Assembly: GCA_013397935.1 (NCBI GenBank) | Contig: VZRN01000634.1 | Location: 1,207,017-1,271,016, forward strand | DNA: 64,000 nucleotides | Reading direction: 5' to 3' | Origin: Dasyornis broadbenti | Lineage: Eukaryota; Chordata; Aves; Passeriformes; Dasyornithidae | Part shown: positions 11,831 to 24,770 of the stretch, in pieces | Layout: the number at the start of each line of letters is the position of its first letter | Position numbering within the stretch: the stretch's first letter is position 1 | Position numbers and translations under genes: made by a program | Notes under the pieces: model-generated | Databases searched by the model: none | What the model was told of the DNA's origin: nothing | Seen by the model: only the letters and a program-made list of their open reading frames with translations

Positions 11831-14800
11831 GAGAGATGTTATCTAACATCAGGTAATGTCTTCTGTGGGAGCAGAAAACAGGATTAAACATCTGGTACAT
11901 GTACCTGGCTCTGAAATGCCTCTCCTGTCATTCAGTATGGGATTCAACATTGAGTAGCAGGGAAGGAAACCCTGGCACGAGTCCCATTTTCATCCCTGGA
12001 CATTTTGCCAGGGCAGGAGTTAATGACAGGTACATGGGTCCAGATCTGGACCTGCCTAAAAACCCATGGAGGCTTCCAATCTGCTTTCAGTGGAAGTTTA
12101 GGGAATAACGCAGACACCAAATGTGGTGTTAAAACCCTGCATTCAGTAAAGTTCTCTCCTTTGCTTTTTAGAGAAGGAGTTTATTACGGAGAGTCATTAA
12201 ATATCTGCTTCTTATAACGGGCTGCAAAGTAATAGCTCAGCTGAGAAGCCTGAGAGTTCAAAGCATCCCTGTGCAGGGAAAACAAACACTGCTAACCAGA
12301 GTGATTATGCTTGTACTGCAGTGCAGAGGACTGTTTGGTCTAGTAATTGTAAAGACTTTATCTCCTAATGTTTTATTTTCACTGTGTTCTGGATTTTATG
12401 TTGATTTTAATTATACCTCTTATGAATAATATCTGGTAAACTCGTCTTGGTGAATGGCAATGAAAAAGCATTATCCACCTATGGTAATTACATATATTTC
12501 TTAGTCCCTAGATAAAATAGTTGTACTTAAGCCTCACTGCAGAATCTATAAACACCTTTTTGCAAAATCTGCCAGTGGAGTTTCAGATAATAGAAATCTA
12601 AAATACTAATCTCAGCATCCCAGATGGCCGCCTCTAGGAGGAATATAAACTGTTACCCCCGACAAATCTTCTTTTGCAGCTTTCTCAGAAAAACGTAGTG
12701 AGCCAAGGCAAAGATATTAATTATTTTCCCCCATGGTTGCTATTAATTTAATAACCTGAGTGTTAATCCTTCTGTGTTTGAAATCAGAAGGGTGGGATTT
12801 TTGCCACTGAGTTTTGATGCTGAGTTTTGCCTGCCCAGTTGCTCTCCCAGGGTGTGGTAGGTAGAAGTGCCCAGCTCTCCAATGATGGGCATTTTCTGGT
12901 TCTGCTCAATATACAGGAGAATTTTAATCATCCCATCTTACATCCAATATGATAATAGACTGACACTTTGGGTTCTCTTGATTAAACCAAATGTCCTATT
13001 TACTGAACCGACTGCTCAAACCCATTATTTTTAATATTCCATTGTGAAAAACATTAACAAATGACATCCTTTCCCCACGTTTTCATCACATTTGTAAACA
13101 GAAGGTGAGGATGAGCAGTTGATTTCATCTGTGGGTGATGTCTAATGACTGATAGCCTCCTCCTGGGACACTCTCCACCTCTCTCCACCATTGCCTTCTC
13201 CTTCAAGCCTCTTCTCAAAGCACGTTTCCCTCAGCACTTTGTAGGTAGATGCATCTGGAAGTTCTAGATTAAACTGAATAACAAAATAGAAGTAAGTCCT
13301 GGTGCCTGCAGGGTGGGACAACTTTTCTTGCTCCTGAATAACTGCTGTGTCTCTTTCAGCTCTCACTTTCTCCCAAAAGCATTATGTATGTCTCTGGGGT
13401 GAGCAGTAAGGATTTTGGGACAATAACCACACTGTGTGATGTTTTCTGCAGAAGGGTTGCTTGGTGCCAGAACTTCCTTTTGTTTGGGTTTCTTTCCTTT
13501 TCTTCCCCTGAAATACTTAAGGAAGGCGGGGGAAGCCTTAGTTAAGAGTCTGGCAGACCCATGTAAAGATGTTAAAGAAATCATGTAAAAGATGCATAGC
13601 AAAAATCAGGGGGAGCCAAAGGCAGCAGCATGTAGACAGAAAAGAGGGCTCTTGTGCTAGCAGGGACATCCCAATCAGTGTGGCTGTGTTAAGCCCAGTT
13701 TGGGGGACACCCTGCTGCCTCTTTAGCTAGACCCAGACCTCCACAGCCGCTGCTGCAGGTTAAGATGCAGTTACATGTTGTCCATCCTGGCATCCTGTAG
13801 CTGATCACCTCTGCTGGGGATTTTCCCGTAGCGCTGATCAATCATAAAACTGAAATTCCATTGGTGTCTTTAAATCGTTCTGTGCAAATGCACTTTTCAG
13901 TCAGATTCTACCCTCCCTCTTGCAAGCAGTGGCAAATGCCTGCCAGCCAGTCTCCTGCCTGGGCACGAGCTCTTCAAATCTGTTTTATTTGGCATTTCTG
14001 TGTGTCAGAAAAGTGAAAAGCAGGGACACAATACATCAGAACCAACTTCCCTATTTAGCGCTATAGAGGCATCATTTATATTTTAGGCTAAACTTGGACT
14101 ATTATGCAGTGGCAATACTTGCCCTTTCATAAGACTGGGCTTTTGTACTCTAGGAGGTCAAGCAATGAAAAAGCACAGCTCCTAATTCTTACCTTTGAAA
14201 AGTCCCTGTCCGCTCACATTGTACCTTTTCCAGAGGAGAGAATGCTGTGAAATGATCCAGCTTGAATCTTTCCCTCCAGCTTTAAGCTCATCTTTACCCT
14301 AAAAGTATCAATGCTGGCAATGGAAGCTCCCTTTCTTTGCCTGTTCTAATAGTGTTGGGGCTGGATACACGTGAGGGTTTTGGGGAAGGTGGAAGGTCTG
14401 TCTGTGCCTGTTTCTGGGACATCCAAAGAGCGTCTTCAAAGCCTGATTTTTACCTTACTGAACTTGGAAAAAAAGGCTGCTCTTTTTTAAAATGAGGGAA
14501 AGACCAAGTCTGTGCTTTTAATGGGAATTTTATACAGTGATTTCTATTACATAGGAAACTGAAAAGATGTAAGATTTGCATACTTGTCACCAGTGACCTG
14601 CAGTACCTGATAGTCTGAAATAAAATACTGGACTGAGTGCAGTGACTGCCTGCATGATGGATGCTTCAACTGTTCAGTCAAGGATTTCCACTAAAGAAAA
14701 GTATGGTGTGATTTTAGGTTTGGGGGTTTTTTTCTATTCATTCAGTCAGGATTTCTCAAGCTGTTTCTACAGACCTTGGGTATTTTTTTTTTTTTCTAAT

Positions 14801-16772
14801 AGTAGAACTATTGGATGTAAAAATATATGTGAGATAAAGATTAATAAATCTCTAAGACAACTAACAGATGTCTTACAAATGAATGAAATTTTTTTATCAC
14901 TTCAGTAATTCATTTGTCAACACTTGATTAATAGAATTAATGTAGAAATAAAAGTAACAAGTAATTGTTAAACAGAATCTAACAGCGTGTTCCATTTACT
15001 GAGTTATGTGTTGTTAGAAGAACAGAATGCAGCAAATCTACAGACTGTAGATTCAAACTGGTTAAAAAGTGTAAGTGAAGAAATATTTTGTTCCAGTTGT
15101 TGACTGTGAAAGAAATAAATAAAATTTATTTTTAAATTTCTGATTTTAAATTATTGATTTTAAATGTGCTCTGTATTATAAAGAGATTTTATGAGATTCA
15201 ATTTTGAAGGAAATATGTGCTGTTGGGAAGAACTGCTGTTAGATGTTACACTGCTTTGTTTTGGTTGGAAAACTAAGTTGTTTGTAATAATCCATTTCGT
15301 GAATAGCATATTGAAATTTTTATTTAAACTCAAAGATAAATACAGGGCAGGATTCTACACAGATAGAAATTAATTTAATTTTGTGGCTGGTCTCTCATTA
15401 AGCATGAGGAACCTGTGTCTGTTTCAGTCCCAGGGACTTGGGACTTTTTCTAGTGCTCAGGCTTGGCTTTAGGGTAGCTTTACTCTGTGTGTGAGCAGAA
15501 GAAATGTGCAAATAACAAACAAAAAAAGCAAACTCCCTTCTGCCTGATCTGCAGTAACTGTCCTCCCTGGAAACCCCACGCCTGCCTACTTTCCTTTCAT
15601 CCTCCAGGAATGAAAAGTATTTAAGCAGCAATTTGGTGTAATACGGGGAAGGGGCTGTTTAATAGCAGCTAATTGAACACTTCTGCCTTTCTCAGCTGCT
15701 GTAACATTTCCCAAAAGATACTAGAAAAAATATTGAGCCTTTTTATGTTGAGCATGTGTCAAGCTACATGTTCTTGGTGGATTTGGGTGAGTGAGTCATG
15801 AAAATACACCAGAGCTGCGGACTTGCCATTTTGTGGGGGAAATGTAAATTCTAACATTGATAGTTTACATCTTGGTACTTTGTGGCTTCAACCTTAATCA
15901 TCTGTTATACCATTATATTCTTTTTGTTGTGGTAGATTTTTTTGTGTGTGTTTGTTCAAGCACCCAGAAATCAAATATTAACCTGATTAAGAATTCAGTA
16001 TTACATGTAAGGAGGAGAAGAACTGCAGGTGGTGACAGGCAACTGGATTGTGTTTGATCTGGCAGTTTTCATCTATGCCACCATTTTATTCCTGCTGTGG
16101 GACTGCAGCAAAATGGTGGTTCCCTTGTTCCGTACCTCGGTGATGAATAGTGTGTATGAAATCCCAGCTCCTGCATGCCAGGGACGGCACTCGCTCTGGA
16201 AAAGAGCTCGCTGAGAGATGTACCCTTGCTAGTGTGTGATGTACAATGGGATCTCCTACTGGGGAGCTCCCGGGATTGGTGTGGGGAAAGAGCTACATTA
16301 ATTCCTCTCATGGGATGATGATTTAGGAATTTCATCATCCAGTGAGTTTTTCCCCCTTGCTCTTGTGTTTTCTTTGGGTAGGGGAGGGAGATAATCTCCT
16401 TGGAGCATATGGACAGGGACGCCTTATCACCATGTCTCTAAGAAAGTCAAGTGCCATGGTTGACTCCACACCCTCAAGCAGCCCCAGTCCTTCCTCCTAT
16501 CGGCTCTGGGATGAGTTTTGCTTGGGGATTTTGCTTGGAAGAGGCTGTGTGTGGAGGGAGATGGCAGGTTGTGGAGAGCCTGGCTTACCCAGAGGATACC
16601 ACTGGGATGGCCATGGTCCAGGCAGGAGGGCAGGGACACCCTGGAGCTAACTGGGATCCCAGTTTGGAAAATGTTTTCCATAGATTTCTGCAGGTCCTCT
16701 GCTGACCCAGGAGTGTGTCAGCCTTTTCTTGGCCGTTCCTGACATCCCTGAGCAAACCAAAGTTTTGTGTTT

Positions 16773-17070
16773 CACAGAATCAGAGAATGGATCAGGTTGG
16801 AAGGGACCACAGTGTCTCACCTGGTCTCACCTCCCAGCTCTCATTGCAGAGCACATGGCATAGGGTTGCATCTGGATGGTTCTTGAATCTCTCTGTTGAG
16901 GGAGACTTCAAACCTCTCTGGGCAATCTGTTCCAGTGCTTGGTCATTGCAGAGGAAAGAAGTTCTTCCTTAATGTTCAGGTGGACCTTCCTGTGCATTGT
17001 TTCTGCCTGTTGTTTCCTGTCTTATTGCTTGGCACCTGGTGCCAGAACCTGGTGCATCCTCCCTACACCA
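16773..17070 (-). mobile_element. CR1 LINE 3' fragment, antisense
   Basis: The block opens with CACAGAAT, the reverse complement of the ATTCTGTG octamer that ends avian CR1 elements. It continues with GGTTGGAAGGGACC at about 16,796-16,809, then the GAGGAAAGAAGTTCTTCC segment near 16,951-16,968 and the TGTTTCCTGTC segment near 17,011-17,021. All are landmarks of the CR1 3' UTR and end of ORF2 in reverse orientation. The copy is diverged and 5'-truncated, which is usual for CR1. The far boundary is approximate because homology fades before the neighbouring LTR. Confidence 0.85.
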
Positions 17071-17210
17071 AAGTGCTGTGCTCAGTGCTGGTTTCTTTGG
17101 CTGACCACAGCCATCTCCATCTGCCAGGAATCTCCAAGGCCTATCTCAAAATCAACAACCTGTGACCTCTCCAATGAACTCCCAGACAGAAGTGGGGTAC
17201 TTTGGGCCTT

Positions 17211-18271
17211 TGTGTCTGTTTTGCTTGGCCCAGTTTTTGCTACGGGGAGGGGGCTACAAAATGGCTCCTGTGTGAAGCTTCTCGAAGCTTTCACCATGTC
17301 CAGCAGAGCCAATCTTTGGCTGTGAAGAGGATGGACATGCGGCTGGGCCAATTAGAGATGTTGGTTATGCCTCTGTGAAAACAAATTTAAGAAGAGACCA
17401 AGGTGGGGAGGGCATGCACTTCTTTTTGGCCAGAGGAGGAGGAGGAGGAGAGAATATGTGAGGAAAAACAACATGGAGACACCAAGGTCAGTGGAGAAGG
17501 TGGAGGAGGGCGCTTCAGGCGCCAGAGTCGAGATTCCTCTGCAGGCCATGGTCATGACCGCAGTGGAGCAGGGGGTGCCCCTGCAGCCCATGGGGTCCAT
17601 GGGGAATGCTGAGATCCACTCACAGCCCCACGCCAGAGCAAGTGGATGCCCGGAGGATGCCCTGGTCCAGCAGGAGTCCCTGTAGAGAGAGGCCTTACAT
17701 CCGAGACCAAACTGAGTGCCTTACACTGGAGTGGGTGGATGCCTGAAAGAGACTGTGGTTCAGCAGGAGCCCCAGTAAAGAGCCTTGCTCCTGAGATGGA
17801 ACAGCCAACCTCGGAGGTCTGTACCCCGTGGACGGGGGACCTCACGCTGCAGCAGTTTCGGGAAGAGTGTTTTTGCCTGTGGGGGCAGCTCACCATGCGG
17901 CAGGTTCGGGCAGACCTCTGCTTGTGAGATTTGGGACCCATGGCTACGCAGAGGATAAGACTCCCCTTCCCTGAGCAGTGGTAAAAGATCTCGGTGATGA
18001 ACTGACCTACCCTGCCCCTCATGCCTTGTCCCCCTGTGTGGCTGCTGGGAAGGAGGGAGGGGGGTGAGCAGAGAAACAGTGTCTTTGAAGGTTTTGTTCC
18101 ATTTCTCATTTGCTCCTCTGACTCTGTTAGCAATAAAATCACTTTGTAACATTTAAGTTCAGCCTGTTTTGCCCTGAGTGCATCTTCTCCCGGTTTCCTT
18201 ATCTCAACTCATGAGCCCATGGTGTGTTAATTTGTGAGTGCCTGGCATTTGGCCAGGGTCAAACCATGACA
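17211..18271 (+). mobile_element. Solo LTR of an avian ERV-L-type endogenous retrovirus
   Basis: The element is 1,061 bp, begins TG, ends CA, and is flanked by the direct repeat GCCTT at 17,206-17,210 and 18,272-18,276. A 5-bp duplication is typical of ERV-L. Landmarks I recognise from avian ERV-L LTRs, in order, are a GGGCCAATTAGAGATGTTGG segment near 17,345, a purine-rich GAGGA run near 17,436, repeated internal units containing CCAGAGCAAGTGGATGCCC or AGTGGGTGGATGCC near 17,632-17,742, an AATAAA signal at 18,132-18,137 placing the R/U5 boundary, and a TGGCCAGGGTC segment before the end. There is no internal region or second LTR, so this is a solo LTR left by recombination. No viral protein is present. 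The short open frames inside it are not genes. Confidence 0.9.
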
Positions 18272-21200
18272 GCCTTTCAGGGAGTTAGGCTGGGCTGTGG
18301 GGTCACATAGCCTGAAGGTCCTTGCTATTCTTGAAGCCAAAAGTTCAAGTTAGAAGTGGCATCTTCTCGGCTGAAAGAAACTTTTCTCCTGGGTGGCTGA
18401 CTGCACATGGTAACCCCCATAGAAAGGGAGGATCACCTGTGGCATCTCATGGCCATCACTGCATCAAAAAGGACCTTCTGATCCAACTGAAGTGTCTCTT
18501 GGGAGAATTTTGATTCTTCTTGTGCCCTGAGACAAGTACAGCTGTGGGCTTGTAGTGCTCAGATCCCGCTGTGCCCTGCCCAAGCCCTTCTGTAGGAGTT
18601 GCTGAGGACATGTGTGCATTTATGCAGTGAGCCAAATGGATTGGGGCATGGATTTGCTGCCTTCCAGGCTTAGAAAGTTACTTGCCCAACTCTGGGCTGA
18701 CTGACGTAATAGTAATTCATTGGGATTACTTGTTCACTAGTAACTTAAAAAGGGAATTTTGTGCTGGGGTGAACTACAGAAGAGAAGCTATTTCAGCAAG
18801 GATTTTTTTTAGCTTCAAGTTTTCTGCATCCTTCAGCCTCACAGTTGTGCTTAAAACTGTCGTGTATCGATAACAGTTTCCTTCCACCCATAATCTCTTC
18901 TCTCCTTCTGTTCCCTGCTGTAAACAAGCCATTAAAAATGTGTTTATGACATCACAGTTGGTGACCATGGAAATGACTTTGATGTTAGAAAGACAAATAC
19001 AGCATCATGATTTCACGGCAGGATCAAGGCAGGAGAAGACCCTTGTTCAAATGGTGGGTAATTAACAAAGGTGGTGGAGGGGAAGCTTGAAAAAGAAATG
19101 TGAAGAACCAATTGACTGAATATGATACACTTTAAAGTTTTTTTCACAGTGTAAAAAAAATAAATTTCAAGAATCTCTTTCAAATTGAAAAATTGCAATG
19201 CTCTGACTGTACTCTTTTAAATACAAGCCTATAGGGTAAACAGAGAACTGGAGGGGGGAAGCTTTGGAATAAGAATTATGCATATGCAAAAACTCCAGAA
19301 GGCATCTTTCAAGCTGGAGTGGTCTGTGCTTAAATCAGCCTTGGAGCATCAGGGCCAAATGAGACCATGGGGCCAGCCCTCCTCCAGTTTACACCAGTAA
19401 CAGAGTCCTGCAGGTTTTGAGTACAAATGGATGCAGCTGCGATCTTTATCTCGGAAAATCATCATTCCTGGCTGTGTTATCCTCATGGTCATACCTGCCT
19501 GCAGCCAGATGCCTCAAAGGAGTCAGGGGAGCCAAGTTTGGCAGCCAAACAAAACTCTTTGGCTCCTGATTTTGCTGCAATTCCAACTCCTCCTCAATCC
19601 ATTAGGCCAACACTCCTGGCATGGCTGCATCCATCATTTACACAAGCTGTTGAAAATAAGCCCTTGTTTTCACATACATTTTATTAAATTGTTAGCATTG
19701 CACGCTTCAGAGGCAGCAGGTCCAAGCCTGCTAGGAAAGTATTGTCAGAATCCTGTCTGGGCTCACTTTCTGAGCAGTTCCAACATATGTAATTATGAAT
19801 AAAATAGCCTCTGAAAAGACCTCCTTGGATTCAGAAAGAAATGAGAATAATAGGGTAGAGATTAAAAAAGATGTTTTTTCTCAGCTAATTGTTTTTAATA
19901 AAATGGTAAAAGTGAAGAAAACACCAGGAAACTATAATTGGGATGATAATGCTTTGTTCTGTAGAAATATGTGCCCTGTTGCCTCTCTTATTACAGAGCA
20001 ACAAAGGGAATGAAGTGTAAGGGAAGGGGAAAGTGGGGATGAATGGAAGTTGTTAAATACTGGACCGGAAAGGTCAATAATCTTTTCTGGAAGGTAAAGC
20101 TGATATAAAAAAGCACTGCAGCAAGGCTTCTCTGAGTGCTGCCTAGCCTGTTTAAAGGGTTACCCAAGTGTTGTGGCTGGTGGTTCTCCCTGGCTGCCCC
20201 ATTCCCTACGGCCTGGCTGGGAGTACAGCTTGGAAAAGCTGCCTGGGATTTTCAGGTGCTGCTGCTGAAGTCCACGCTTCCTCCTGTGAAAGGAAACCCC
20301 TAAGTTTTGAGGTATTTGCACATTGTTCACACCCAGCTTCTCTCACAGCTGAAGGCTCAGTCCAGTAGACAGAGAAGCAATCAAACCCCCTCCATCTCAG
20401 GTCTCAGTGCTGCCACCTCTCTCCGCCCTGCCTGGCTCTATGTGCTCTCTCCAACCCCCAAAACATTCCTGATCCCATTGTCACAGAGCAAATAGCACAT
20501 ACACCCAAAATTAGCCCCTATCTTGGCTTTGAGTGACGTGCAGATAGATTTGGCTTGTCTGGTGATGCCTTGTGAGAGTCCTGAGCTGCCATCGGCTTCT
20601 CCCTGTATCTTGAAGGATTCAGTCTGTGAGCAGATTTGGTGTATGATTCACTCTCCAAGCCACCGGAAAACGCTTTTGCTTATGAAACAACTTATGGCGC
20701 TTTGCTTTTCCTCTGGTTGTGGAGATTTTATGCTGGCCAGGACAGGGCTGTTGGGGTATATGCTTGTGCCTGTGCTCTTTTAGCTGAATTTGCTTGTGAA
20801 TGAAAACTGGCTCGTGTGAAGCTGTTAGAAAGGTTTTTTCACACTAGTGTTTTGCTGGTTTAACTCTTTTTACCCCTATGCACTGCCCTTTGGGGTATGA
20901 AACCTGCAGTTTTGGGATAGGAGGAAATAGCTTTGCCATTTCAGTGTGGACTGGGAGCACGTGGGTCCTGGTGGTGCTGCAGTCGTTCCCTGGGCCGATG
21001 CCTCACTGGTGATACATTTGTCATTCCTCCACCCTGGGGTGGCAGTGAACTGCCACAGAGACCAATGATTGTGATAGCCTGGATGTGTGTCTGCAGTCCT
21101 CACCCACAAGGCTGGGTCTGTGGTCTTTAATTGAGCTTTCCAGGGAAGGCTGTTATGCCCCAAATTAATTCCTTGCATAATTACCCATGGAAATAAGCAG

Positions 21201-23589
21201 CCTGGTCCTGGGATGGGGGAAAGATACTACTGACCAGGAGCTGCCCTTTGCTTTAGATGGGCAGGTTGTGCCTCCTTTCGGGACAGCCACCGTGGTCAGT
21301 GTGGCAGGGGAGCAGGGACACCTCTGCTGTGGGGTGACAAGGAGGGCACAATGGCAGGGAATCCCCAGAGCACTTTATAGGCAAGTGTAGAGAAATTCAG
21401 TTCTCCCTGGGCTAAGGACTCTGTGGTACCTGGGCAGCAGAAATTCATAAAGGAGCCAAAACTGAGTTACTGAAGGGGAAAGGAAAGCTTTGGACATGTC
21501 TGGGGTTTCTTTTTGTTATGCTCGTGTCTGGTATCTAATTACCAGTTTGGAGAAGGAAAACATTTCTCATGCAACAATCCCCTCTGCTTCATTTCCTCTA
21601 GTCAGACCAAATTTTACATCTGTGAAATCAGTACAGTAAACCAGAAAACAGCATCTATCCCTAAAGAAGGAAGAGTGAATCCTTTCAGCCTTATACCAAG
21701 AAGCAAAAAAGACCATAAAATTGAAACAATCTAAAATACTCCTGGTTCACATTTAGCAGCTGCCACAGAGCAGCAGAGAAGTGTAAAGTGTAGTTATTGC
21801 TCATTTTAGGTACTTTATTTTGTTTGTTTTGTTTCTTCCATACTCTGGATAGAAAATTATGCAAGTTTGCCTTGTGAGAAAGGAAGAAAATTTATTTTGA
21901 TGGGTTGCTGAGGTGCACATGAGAAGCCAAGCTGATGGGGGAGAGCTAAAGCCCTTTCCTGTGCTGGCAGACTTTCTTGACTGGGTCGTGTAAGAGTATG
22001 AAACCCCCAGTCCTCTGCCAACAAAGTGCTGGTGACTTCAGATATTTTGTTTGAACAAATCCATCGAAGGGCAGAGACCACCAACGCTCTCGCCCCAAAC
22101 AGCCTTTTTCAAAGGGAAAAGTGTTGGTGGATTCTCACCACGGTGATTATAGGGGATTATTCTAGGATTCTCAGAAGAATCTGAAAACCAATCTTTCTAA
22201 GTTATTTCTGAATAGCTATTGAATGGATAATTTCCATACCCATTATCAAAATAATGTGCTGGCAGTGAAATTTGGCTGTATTGTATTTGATCAGTAATTG
22301 GTGAAATGTTTTCCTAAGGTTAAAAGTAGTGTTGGCAACATCTCTGTGTAGAGATTTACAAGGTGTTTATATACATTTTTATGTATGCAGTTGCTTTATG
22401 CTATCCGAATGCTTTGATGGTGTAGAGAAAGCTAACGGGATTTATCTGAGTATTTAAAGACAAACTGAAAAGACTTTTACCTTCTGAGACCCAAGTTCAG
22501 AGTTGCACTGCTTCTGTGAGCTGTTGATGACACAACTAACATTTTAAACAATGTGCAGTGTTAAAGTCTTGATCATTAGTGACTTGCAGGTCTGGGGAAT
22601 AGACCAGCCTCAAAAGCAATCAATGCAAATGCATCAGAGTAAATAGGAAAGAAAACATCACTGATGAAAGAGTGAAAACTTTCCTTAGCTTAGATTTTCT
22701 CTTAGTTCATGGTAGTAATAACTGTCATATATTTGGTTTTATCTTGGATTGCGTGTAATAAGAAATTCGTAAAATGTGCCCCACTTTTTCAATTGGAATA
22801 AAGAGAATAGATTGAGACTAGGAGATAGTAAAGAAAAGAATTCTGTAAGGAAGGAACAGACACCAGATTTCCAGTGAAAGGTGAACAGAAAAGCAGAGCT
22901 CTCATTTAGCTCTGGTTTTCCATATCAGTAATGTGACGAGCACATGGTGGATACGAATGCATTGAGGCAGGAGACAGGCAGCACTTCGGCCTGAGCTTTA
23001 AAAATGTCTCTGTGCTGCAGTAGGCAGCTGGGGTCAAAAGCAATTTTCTGGAATTGCATCTACCGTGTGAGGTGCTGGCAAAGGGACAGAGCTGAGCTGC
23101 CTCAGGCCTGAGGAAGGCAACCAGAAAACATCAACACATCCATCACAGCATAGAGATCCCTGCATGTACTCAGTGGAAGTGAAACATCTTTCCTTTAGTC
23201 TGTGCATGGCCCATGTGTGTTGATTCACTGCTCTTCTCCCTTGCATTTGGGATCCAACTCTGCTGGCTCACGTTGGTGTCCAAAGCCATAATGTGCCGCT
23301 GTGGGGTTGGAAGGTCAAAGTGCTGGCAATGTCAGAGCACCCCAAGTTCCTCACCTCAGGCATGTCTGTGGCTCTCCATCTGGAAAGAGCTGATTCTCAG
23401 ATTAATATTTAAGTGTTCCAAATTGGTGCTACCATCTGACACAAAAAAACGCCCTCTGGTTGCTTAATCTGATATATCCTAGAAAAGTATTTAAGTGATA
23501 TTTGATTTTAGGGCAGTCTGTCTGTTCTGGGGTTCTGTGGGCTTCTGCAAGCTCTGGAAGGCTGAGTCTTTTTGCAATTAGGAGGGGAC

Positions 23590-23725
23590 GATGCATGAAG
23601 AGACTATGTGACTTGCCTGAGGCCAGAAAATCAGTAGCTGAGAAAAGAATTAGAACCAGTTCTTGGTCTGGCAAGCTGGATCTGGGACTGCCCTTGCTCT
23701 TTGAGCAATGGGACAATTTAATCCA
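23590..23725 (-). mobile_element. MIR/CORE-SINE-like relic, antisense
   Basis: On the + strand the order ATGTGACTTGCCTGAGGCCA, then a CAGTAGCTGAGAA piece, then ATTAGAACCAGTTCTTGGTC, then CTTGCTCTTTGAGCA reproduces the reverse complement of the MIR SINE. In MIR the complement of the core (GACTTGCCCAAGGTCA) is followed by GAACCCAGG and then the tRNA-like head. Divergence is high, as expected for a family active before amniotes diversified. I rely on remembered consensus landmarks, and no alignment was run. Confidence 0.55.
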
Positions 23726-24469
23726 TTTTAAAATAACCAAATTAAAAGGAAGAAAAGTATTATTTTAATGTTTCTTGTTGTAATATACAACTCCCGGAGC
23801 CAGTGTAAGCAATGAAGTCAGATATGATAGATTAATGGAAGTTTACCTAATTTACCACCAGGCCAGGTAATGTAAAACAAAGCTTTGCATTCACTACATG
23901 GTGTTTTTAAAAAAATGTTTCAGACTGATATCAACTCTTCACTATTGCATTTTTGAAGTTAACTCCCTTAGATTCAAAACGCTGTATCTGCCTATTATTC
24001 ATTCTCTTATTTTAAAGAGTGTTTAGTGATTACACTTCCTGTGACAATCCTCCCTGGCTTCATCTTTGGTGGATCTCTCTCATACTGCTCTGCTGTTGAT
24101 CCCTGTAGGCATCCCCATGCCGGGCCTGTGGAAATCTGGCCCCTCTAGAAAATAGTTGAAGAGGAAAGAGGGAAAAAAAATGCAGCCCATCTATCTTGGA
24201 TACCTTGAAACACGTACAGCTGAGGGGAGCTGCCAAGAGGAAGCATTTCCATACGCTCTCCTTGTCAGAAGAGTAAGCAGGCTGAAAAATTTGGATGTGC
24301 ACAATAAGTGGAAGCTGACCTGGGCAGCCTTAATTTACATAGTGCACACTTGGGACCTGCTCATTACCACAACATCCCCCTAATCATCACCTCCGCATGA
24401 CGGGCACATGGATGTGAATCTGCCCCGAGAACCCCAGTGCTTCTTTTTTCCAAGCAGCACCCAGCCCTT

Positions 24470-24770
24470 TGCACTTATTGTGATATGACAGATGCACGTA
24501 TCATTGAAAGCAGGTCTTGCATGGCGTTACACAATGTAAATCAATAATGTGAAAATACAGCCGTTAACACAATGTACAGTTTTGCCTATTACTACAATGC
24601 CCTGCTTGTTCCAAAGGAAAAGCAATTTTATGCTCCACTGAAGCATGGTTTGCTTAGCCTTCAACTAGCGGCAAATGCCAGATACCGCAAAATGTTATTG
24701 TTACGCAAGCAGTGTCCTGGATTTATTTATATGTATCCATGCAAAGACTAATTTCAACAAGGACTAGGAC
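24470..24770. promoter_or_regulatory. SOX-word cluster in repeat-free block, candidate enhancer
   Basis: ACAATG, the core of SOX HMG-box sites, occurs three times on the + strand within 69 bases (24,531-24,536, 24,569-24,574, 24,594-24,599). A reverse-strand CATTG lies at about 24,502-24,506. The surrounding 300 bases carry no recognised repeat or simple sequence and include GTAAATCAATAATG and TTATGCTCC-type words. SOX2 and other SoxB factors act in the neural plate and pluripotent cells, where ZIC3 is expressed. Assignment to ZIC3 is inference. Confidence 0.3.

Larger units (their letters stand above)
2640..16772. other. Gene desert, left part
   Basis: About 14 kb with no recognisable exon, RNA gene or intact mobile element. 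Open frames are all short and have stop-free lengths expected by chance. The DNA alternates between AT-rich single-copy stretches (for example 11.1-11.8 and 12.3-12.7 kb) and moderately GC-rich ones (5.7-7.2 kb). The candidate regulatory words at 4.2 and 4.5 kb and the AT repeat at 7.6 kb are listed separately. Established knowledge: ZIC3 lies in a gene-poor interval in amniotes, which fits. Confidence 0.65.

Noticed and set aside
17403..18152. Open frames within the solo LTR
   Set aside because: They lie in LTR repeat units, not in a retroviral coding region; no internal viral gene remains.
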